Below, piece after piece: positions 42,283-47,157 of a DNA stretch of 47,157 nucleotides (position 1 is its first letter; each line of letters begins with the position of its first letter). Source of the DNA: Verrucomicrobiia bacterium. GTDB lineage: Bacteria > Verrucomicrobiota > Verrucomicrobiia > Limisphaerales > UBA1100. Location: assembly GCA_014239365.1 (NCBI GenBank), contig JAAZZB010000027.1:1-47157 (forward strand), read 5' to 3'. Under the pieces are notes generated by a model. It worked only from the letters and a program-made list of their open reading frames with translations, did no database searches and was not told the DNA's origin. Position numbers and translations under genes: made by a program.

Positions 42283-43446
42283 ATGTTGATGCGTGTTCAA
42301 ATAATCGTTGCGACGCTGGTTTTCAGCGTGTCCTGCCTGCAATGGCCCGATGCACCCCCACCGCCCAAGCAGCTTACCGACACCTTCCGCCTCCAAAAAA
42401 TTCGCGCCATCGGCGCAGCCATCACCGAGGCACGCGCGGAAAAGCACCTGCCCGGCGGCGTCCTGTGGCTCGAACGCAATGGCGTGCATTTCACCGAAGC
42501 CTACGGGCACGCGCAACTCCAGCCCGTGCCCGCCCTCGCGCAGCCCGATACGATTTATGATGCCGCCTCGCTCACCAAAGTGGTCGCCACCACGCCCGCC
42601 ATTTTGTTGCTGCACCAACGCGGGCAATTGAGCATTGAGGATCCGGTCAAAAAACACATCCCCGAATTCACCGGCGATGGACGCGAAGCCGTTACTGTGC
42701 GCCATTTGCTCACCCACACCAGCGGGTTGCGTCCCGATATTTCTGTGAACGGATGGGATGGCCACGCCGAGTGCATCGCCAAATGCGTCGCTGAAAAACT
42801 CCGCACCCCGCCGGGCACGGCGTTCAAATACAGCGACATCAATTTCCAATTGCTCGATGAAATCATCCGCCGCGTCACGCGCCAACGCATCGATGTGTTT
42901 TGCGAAAAAGAAATTTTCGGTCCGTTGAAAATGACCGACACCGGCTACAACCCTCCCGCTGCAAAACACCCGCGCGTGGCACCCACCACCGTCACCGATG
43001 GCCAAGCCCTGCGCGGCATCGTGCACGATCCGCGCGCGCGCAAGACTGCCGGCGTCGCCGGCCACGCCGGCCTCTTCACCACCGCGCCCGACCTTGCCAA
43101 ATACGCCCGCTGCCTTCTCAACGGCGGCGCGCCGATTTTCAAAACTGAAACTGTGAAGCTAATGACCACCGCCCAAACACCCCTGCGCGCCCTCGGTTGG
43201 GATATGACCTCCGGCTACTCCAGCCCACGCGGCGAAAAAGAGGGCACGCAATTTTCTGACGGCTCCTACGGCCACACCGGTTTCACCGGCCCTTCCATTT
43301 GGATCGATCCCCTTTCGAACACGTTTATCATTTTCCTCTGCAACCGCGTGCACCCCACCGGAAAAGACGCGAGCGTTGTGCCGCTACGCAGAAAAATCGG
43401 AACCCTTGCCGCGGAAGCGGTGAAGGGATTTGATTTTAAAAACTGA
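42283..43446 (+). CDS. Beta-lactamase-fold serine hydrolase (class C / PBP4-like)
   Basis: A 387-residue exported serine hydrolase of the beta-lactamase/transpeptidase-like family. The N-terminus MLMRVQIIVATLVFSVSC is a signal, perhaps a lipoprotein signal although the lipobox is imperfect. The active-site motif is S96-L-T-K99 in DAASLTKVVAT. The second motif is Y-S-D (FKYSDINFQLL) where Y-x-N is usual, and the third is HTG in YGHTGFTGPSIW. Such proteins are often esterases or D-amino peptidases rather than antibiotic-hydrolysing enzymes; resistance should not be inferred. ATG at 42283 or the next Met at codon 3. Confidence 0.9.
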   Translation: MLMRVQIIVATLVFSVSCLQWPDAPPPPKQLTDTFRLQKIRAIGAAITEARAEKHLPGGVLWLERNGVHFTEAYGHAQLQPVPALAQPDTIYDAASLTKVVATTPAILLLHQRGQLSIEDPVKKHIPEFTGDGREAVTVRHLLTHTSGLRPDISVNGWDGHAECIAKCVAEKLRTPPGTAFKYSDINFQLLDEIIRRVTRQRIDVFCEKEIFGPLKMTDTGYNPPAAKHPRVAPTTVTDGQALRGIVHDPRARKTAGVAGHAGLFTTAPDLAKYARCLLNGGAPIFKTETVKLMTTAQTPLRALGWDMTSGYSSPRGEKEGTQFSDGSYGHTGFTGPSIWIDPLSNTFIIFLCNRVHPTGKDASVVPLRRKIGTLAAEAVKGFDFKN

Positions 43447-43457
43447 CAGGAATAGAA

Positions 43458-43988
43458 CTACTTCAACTCCGGCACCGGCCAATCGCGTTTATCTTCCGGA
43501 GAGACTTCCACCGGTTGCCCATTCCAATCATGTCGTTTGCGGTTCACTACCAAGCCGCGTTTTTGCAATTCCACTTCATGGCGCAAACCGGTGGCGTTGG
43601 CGTCCGCGCCAAACACATTGAACGTCACCACGCCCGGCAAGTACGTGAGGTCGCCGTGGAACCATTGGCCGAAGGGCACCGTCACCGGCAGATGCGTGGG
43701 CGTGACATAATTGGTGGTGGTCGTTTTGAAATCCTGCGGCACGGTTTCGCCGTTGAAAATCACCGTGCGATTCGTGATGCCCGCGCTGGGGAGATTCACC
43801 ACCATCATCGGCGCGCCCGTTTGGTTGGTGGTGTACGTGACTTCCCAACCGCCATCTTTGCTGCGGATATTTTGATCGGTGGAATACAGCAGCACATACA
43901 CGCCTAACGCGATGAAAAACATGCCCGCCACGAAGGGCATCATGCTTTCGCGCCTCGACGCTGGCGAAGTTGATTCAGGTTCGCCCAC
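43458..43988 (-). CDS. Single-pass membrane protein of unknown function
   Basis: A 176-residue protein with one hydrophobic segment at about 18-36 (PFVAGMFFIALGVYVLLY) and a periplasmic part of about 140 residues rich in beta strands (GGWEVTYTTNQTGAPMMVVNL, LPVTVPFGQWFHGDLTYLPG). The start is GTG at 43988, nine bases after the Gfo/Idh stop; a Met at codon 16 just before the helix is the alternative. No family recognised. Tandem placement behind the Gfo/Idh gene suggests co-transcription. Confidence 0.7.
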   Translation of the reverse strand: MGEPESTSPASRRESMMPFVAGMFFIALGVYVLLYSTDQNIRSKDGGWEVTYTTNQTGAPMMVVNLPSAGITNRTVIFNGETVPQDFKTTTTNYVTPTHLPVTVPFGQWFHGDLTYLPGVVTFNVFGADANATGLRHEVELQKRGLVVNRKRHDWNGQPVEVSPEDKRDWPVPELK

Positions 43989-43997
43989 GCTCGCGGT

Positions 43998-45476
43998 TTA
44001 GTACTCGCTCTTTTTAGTGATGCCCGGCTGCGGCACGGGATAAAACCCGTCCTTATCCGCCGTCACCGGCGCTTTGCTGTCGAAGCCTTTGAGCTTATCC
44101 AAATCCGGCGCAAGCGGCTTGGCATTGAGCGCGTCATCCCAGCTGGTTCGCTGACCTGTGTGCGCGGCCATCCGGCCCATGTTGCAAACCTGACTCGCCA
44201 ATGCCCCGCGTTCGGCTTCGTTGTACGGTTTGTTGTTGCGAATGGCATCCAGCAAATCTTCCCATTCGTCCTGATACGGATTGGTCTCGCGCGCAGGGAA
44301 TTTCCAAATCTGATTTTTCGGGTTCGGCGTGAGCCCGCTATATAAAGTGCTCGGTGCCGGCCAATGGCCATTGGCCGAGAAGGTGCCAAACCCTTTCGTG
44401 CCATGCACATAACTGGCAAACTCATTGTGGCACCCTTGAATCGTGCGACCGTAATGCATCAACTTCGTGCCATCGGCGTAGGTGTACTCCACCGTGTACG
44501 TGTCGAGATTCTGATCCACATACGGCTGGCCCTGTTTATTCTCCGTGTAATGTTTGCCGCCGGTGGCCTGCGCCATGATCGGCCACGCCCATTTGTCGCG
44601 CGTGCCAATCACGTCAAACGGATCGCCGCCCGTGTTATTTGGATCGCCCATCGCTGCGCCTTTCATCCAGCAACACTCGTCGATGTTATGAATATAAAAA
44701 TCATTGAAGCAACCGCCACTGGCCCAGATGAAACTATGGAAGCGCTTAATCTGCCAGCGAATCTCCTCCAGGTTTTTGTATTCCGCGCGCAACTTCTGCG
44801 GGATCGTCCGCGACGAAGCCACCGGCCCGTGCATCCGATAGCTGCGCATCAGCACGATATCGCCAATGGCACCCTCCTGAATTTTATCCGCCATCGCGCC
44901 GCGCGCGCGACTGTGCCGGCACATCAGGCCCACACCCACTTTCAGGTTTTTCTTCTTCGCGGCTTTATTGATCTCCAGAATTTTCTTCGTGCCATAGCCA
45001 TCGGCCGTCACCGGTTTTTCCATAAACACGTTGATGCCCTTCTCCACTGCGTATTGGTAAAACACCCAACGAAACGCCGGCGGCGTGGTGAAGATGGCCA
45101 CGTCACCCTTGTCTAAATTATCGATCGCCTTCTTGTAGCCATCAAAGCCAATGTGCTGGCGGTCAACCGGCACATCCACTTTTTTGCCGTGCTTGCGCTT
45201 GAGGCCATTGAGGCTGCCCTTGAGATTACTCTCAAAAATATCCGCCACCGCCACCAATTTTGTGGGGCCGTGTCCGGCGGAAACTGAAAGCGCATTGTCC
45301 GCCGCACCGGAGCCGCGCCCGCCCGCGCCCACGAGCGCCACCTTCACGGTATCATCCACCGCCGCGTGCACGTGCGGCAACGCCACGCCGGCCAACGCCG
45401 AGGCGGCTGTCACTTTGCCGGTGGTCTTAATGAAATTTCGACGATTCGATTTTGAAGAATTGGAATGTTTCGGCAT
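43998..45476 (-). CDS. Tat-exported Gfo/Idh/MocA-family oxidoreductase
   Basis: A 492-residue NAD(P)-dependent sugar oxidoreductase-like protein. The Tat signal is SNRRNFIKTTGKVTAASALA. The Rossmann motif VALVGAGGRGSGAADNAL lies at about residues 46-63, and the family motif in VFMEKPVTADG contains the catalytic-type Lys-Pro. The C-terminal domain (about 175-420) includes RYSYRMHGPV-like and WASGGCFNDFYIHNIDECCW segments. The Tat-exported form suggests a tightly bound cofactor. A sulfatase gene lies upstream on the same strand 55 bases away, and both are typical of polysaccharide-degrading PVC bacteria. The substrate is not known. Confidence 0.9.
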   Translation of the reverse strand: MPKHSNSSKSNRRNFIKTTGKVTAASALAGVALPHVHAAVDDTVKVALVGAGGRGSGAADNALSVSAGHGPTKLVAVADIFESNLKGSLNGLKRKHGKKVDVPVDRQHIGFDGYKKAIDNLDKGDVAIFTTPPAFRWVFYQYAVEKGINVFMEKPVTADGYGTKKILEINKAAKKKNLKVGVGLMCRHSRARGAMADKIQEGAIGDIVLMRSYRMHGPVASSRTIPQKLRAEYKNLEEIRWQIKRFHSFIWASGGCFNDFYIHNIDECCWMKGAAMGDPNNTGGDPFDVIGTRDKWAWPIMAQATGGKHYTENKQGQPYVDQNLDTYTVEYTYADGTKLMHYGRTIQGCHNEFASYVHGTKGFGTFSANGHWPAPSTLYSGLTPNPKNQIWKFPARETNPYQDEWEDLLDAIRNNKPYNEAERGALASQVCNMGRMAAHTGQRTSWDDALNAKPLAPDLDKLKGFDSKAPVTADKDGFYPVPQPGITKKSEY

Positions 45477-45531
45477 GCGCGAATGGTCAACCGTCCGATG
45501 CCTGCCGTCAATGGGAAATCGAAAATTGTGA

Positions 45532-46956
45532 TCACTTCTTCACCGCCGCCGCCATTGCGGTTTTGATGTGGGGCACTTCGCCGTAGGGATCTTTTTGGGT
45601 TTTGCAATATTCGATGAGGCCGGCGGTCATTTCGCGCACGATGGCTTGGCACGCGGGATCGGTGAATCGGTTGGTCAATTCATCCGCATCCTTTTGCAAA
45701 TCAAAGAGCCACGGTTTGCCGGAGGAAGCGTACACGAGTTTATAGCGATCGCTCACCGCACAAAGCCACGAAGATTTCGGATTGCTGGTGGAACGCAAAA
45801 ACGTCAGATCCCGCCAGCGACCGCCCTTGGCGCGGAACAGTTGCGCCGCGTTGCGACCGTTGACTTCGAGGCCGTGCTTCACTTCCATCAGGCTCATCAC
45901 CGTGGGGAGGAAATCCACGCAACTCAGCGCCTCGCCCACCACTGTGTCGCCGTTAATTTTTCCGGGGCAATAAATGATAAACGGAATCCGCGCCGACCCT
46001 TCGTACGGCACGCCTTTATTTAGCCGACCGTGTTCGCCGCACAAATCACCGTGATCTGCGGTGAAAACGATGACCGTATTTTCCAACTGCCCATTCTTTC
46101 GCAATGCGGCGAGCAGCCGACCGATGTTGTCGTCGATGCATTTCACCATTCCATAATAGCTCGGCATCAACACCCGCACCGTGTCGGCGGTAATCCTCGG
46201 CGCCTTCGCGGCCCACACGGGAGTTTGCTCGCGCGTTTTAGTAACCGACCGCGGGATGGGCACCTTCACGTCGGCGTACATTTTATCATACGGCGCGCGC
46301 ACGGTGTTCGGCCCGTGCGGATCGGGATAGCTCACCATATAACAAAACGGCTTTCCCTTTTTGGCGTTCACAAAATCAATCGCCTTGTCGGTGAGCCAAT
46401 CGGTGGAAAAAGTTTTTTCATCCGCGCCTTTCAATCCGTAATCCGGCTTGCCATTTTTCAGTGACGCCACCCGCGGCCCATTCGCTCCATCGCCAAACAT
46501 TTTCCAATGCCCGCGATTGAACATAAACCGATTATCCTCCCAACCAAACTGACGCTTCGGCCCCCACTGCGGTTTGCCGAAGCCATCGAGATGCCACTTG
46601 CCCGCGTAGCCCGTGGCCCAACCTTTGCGCCGCAGCACCTCGGCGAACGTCACGATGTCATCGCCAAGTTTGATGTTATTATTCGTCACCGGCGTGTGTT
46701 GCGGAAACTTCCCGCTCATCAACGCCCCGCGCGACGGCGAGCACACGGGCGTAGTCGCATAAAAACTCGTGGCCACCGCGCCGTGTTTCGCAATCCAATC
46801 AATGTGCGGCGTCTTCACAACCGTGCCGCCATAACAACCGAGCGTTTTGAAATGATGTTCGTCCGTTTGAAGTATCAACAAATTGTACGGAGCCACTACA
46901 GCGGCAACCGAGGTGAACATCGGAAACAACAAGCCCAGCAAGAGTATGAATCGCAT
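45532..46956 (-). CDS. Type I sulfatase, formylglycine-dependent
   Basis: Secreted arylsulfatase-family enzyme, 474 residues. ATG at 46956 gives the signal MRFILLLGLLFPMFTSVAA; an in-frame TTG two codons earlier is ignored. The N-terminal metal site is LILQTDEHHF (family usually DD). The formylglycine motif is C72-S-P-S-R in TTPVCSPSRGALMSG, with the rest of the site in GKWHLDGFG and FTADHGDLCGEHG (Ca-binding Asp-His). It probably removes sulfate from a polysaccharide or glycan; an anSME or FGE maturase is required but not in the window. It lies upstream of the Gfo/Idh gene. Confidence 0.93.
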   Translation of the reverse strand: MRFILLLGLLFPMFTSVAAVVAPYNLLILQTDEHHFKTLGCYGGTVVKTPHIDWIAKHGAVATSFYATTPVCSPSRGALMSGKFPQHTPVTNNNIKLGDDIVTFAEVLRRKGWATGYAGKWHLDGFGKPQWGPKRQFGWEDNRFMFNRGHWKMFGDGANGPRVASLKNGKPDYGLKGADEKTFSTDWLTDKAIDFVNAKKGKPFCYMVSYPDPHGPNTVRAPYDKMYADVKVPIPRSVTKTREQTPVWAAKAPRITADTVRVLMPSYYGMVKCIDDNIGRLLAALRKNGQLENTVIVFTADHGDLCGEHGRLNKGVPYEGSARIPFIIYCPGKINGDTVVGEALSCVDFLPTVMSLMEVKHGLEVNGRNAAQLFRAKGGRWRDLTFLRSTSNPKSSWLCAVSDRYKLVYASSGKPWLFDLQKDADELTNRFTDPACQAIVREMTAGLIEYCKTQKDPYGEVPHIKTAMAAAVKK

Positions 46957-46964
46957 CCCCAAGA

Positions 46965-47157
46965 TTGCGTCAAACCCCCGCCCACGCCAACCGAAAACTG
47001 AGCGGGCCCAAGTGCTGCCGCTTCCTGCTCGCTCTGACCGCCACTGGCTTTACACTGGGCCAACTGCGCGCGGCCGCGCCGCAGCTCATCGAATCCAAAC
47101 GCACGGCCAAGGCCCTCGGCTCGGCGGTGGCCATCACCGTTTTCCACACTTCCCGCA
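46965..47157 (+). CDS. Possible ApbE-like (FAD:protein FMN transferase) gene, N-terminal part only
   Basis: An open plus-strand frame running off the right edge. Around codons 15-35 a signal-like segment CCRFLLALTATGFTLGQLRA is followed by IESKRTAKALGSAVAITVF, which resembles the N-terminus of ApbE (the -MGT-x-V-x-I- region). No good start is visible: TTG at 46965 lacks an SD, and only nine bases separate it from the divergent sulfatase start. Only about 64 codons are visible. If correct, the enzyme would attach FMN to extracytoplasmic flavoproteins. The assignment is tentative. Confidence 0.4.
   Translation, partial: MRQTPAHANRKLSGPKCCRFLLALTATGFTLGQLRAAAPQLIESKRTAKALGSAVAITVFHTSR

Noticed and set aside
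42283-43446. Antibiotic-resistance beta-lactamase
   Set aside because: Only the fold and SxxK are shared; the YxN motif is YSD and most such environmental proteins are not resistance enzymes.

Overview
The window looks like a chromosomal segment of a Verrucomicrobiota bacterium, or a near relative in the PVC superphylum, probably free-living and aquatic. The basis is gene content: Tat-exported TIM-barrel sugar isomerases, a Tat-exported Gfo/Idh/MocA oxidoreductase, a type I sulfatase, FG-GAP/VCBS and PQQ-type propeller proteins, single-gene exported proteins of unknown function, and a conserved rpsB-tsf / pyrH-frr core. The DNA is moderately GC-rich, genes lie on both strands, and there are no phage genes, transposases, CRISPR arrays, rRNAs or tRNAs that I could see. 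The taxonomic call is inference from recalled family distributions.

Layout. 1-2043: a type I restriction methylase (hsdM) running off the left edge, and a short MscS-like channel that ends inside a palindromic repeat. 2164-6746: an envelope-stress block made of an exported thioredoxin-fold protein, an ECF-type sigma factor, and divergently a CpxR/CpxA-like two-component pair. A perfect GTAAA-N5-GTAAA Cpx-box lies in the shared intergenic region, and the kinase sensor domain carries a CpxP/Spy-like segment and an EF-hand loop. 6743-9397: a TIM-barrel isomerase, an overlapping DUF4160/DUF2442 pair and dprA.

9593-17456: a tightly packed plus-strand operon, with several ATGA/GTGA/TGATG junctions. 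It encodes a PQQ-type propeller, a HemN/HemW-like radical SAM enzyme, a chorismate-lyase-like protein, an FAD enzyme with the WxWxIP halogenase signature, a GT4 glycosyltransferase, a 4HBT thioesterase, a small five-helix membrane protein and a PaaK-like aryl-CoA ligase. I propose this as a candidate 4-hydroxybenzoate-derived pathway. It is followed by a DUF433/DUF5615 toxin-antitoxin-like pair (17499-18033).

18082-22760: a YbbA/YbbP-type ABC ATPase with a very large FtsX permease, and a lipoprotein. 22815-26628 (minus): a second MacB-type ABC system with a His-rich lipoprotein and two DUF3299 copies, one of them broken. This recalls zinc-regulated ABC loci. 26784-34926: gapA, small genes, yjbQ, an FG-GAP protein, an uncharacterised exported protein, a DegP-like protease without PDZ, and mobA-like. 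35140-39750: rpsB-tsf, a terminator, then pyrH-frr-ylbF and a TIM-barrel protein. 39761-47157: an S9 peptidase, a beta-lactamase-fold hydrolase, a Gfo/Idh oxidoreductase, a sulfatase and the edge of a possible ApbE-like gene.

At least three families of GC-rich palindromic repeats are scattered between, at the ends of, and once inside genes. Two families come in single-hairpin (about 30 bp) and double-hairpin (about 50 bp) forms. One copy sits in frame in a signal peptide, and others supply the stop codons of mscS and mobA. No gene-free stretch exceeds 300 bases; the longer gaps (1369-1509, 3882-4051, 7598-7772, 9398-9592, 26629-26783, 27813-28075, 28872-29043, 34927-35139) hold the repeats, terminators and promoters listed, or nothing I recognise.
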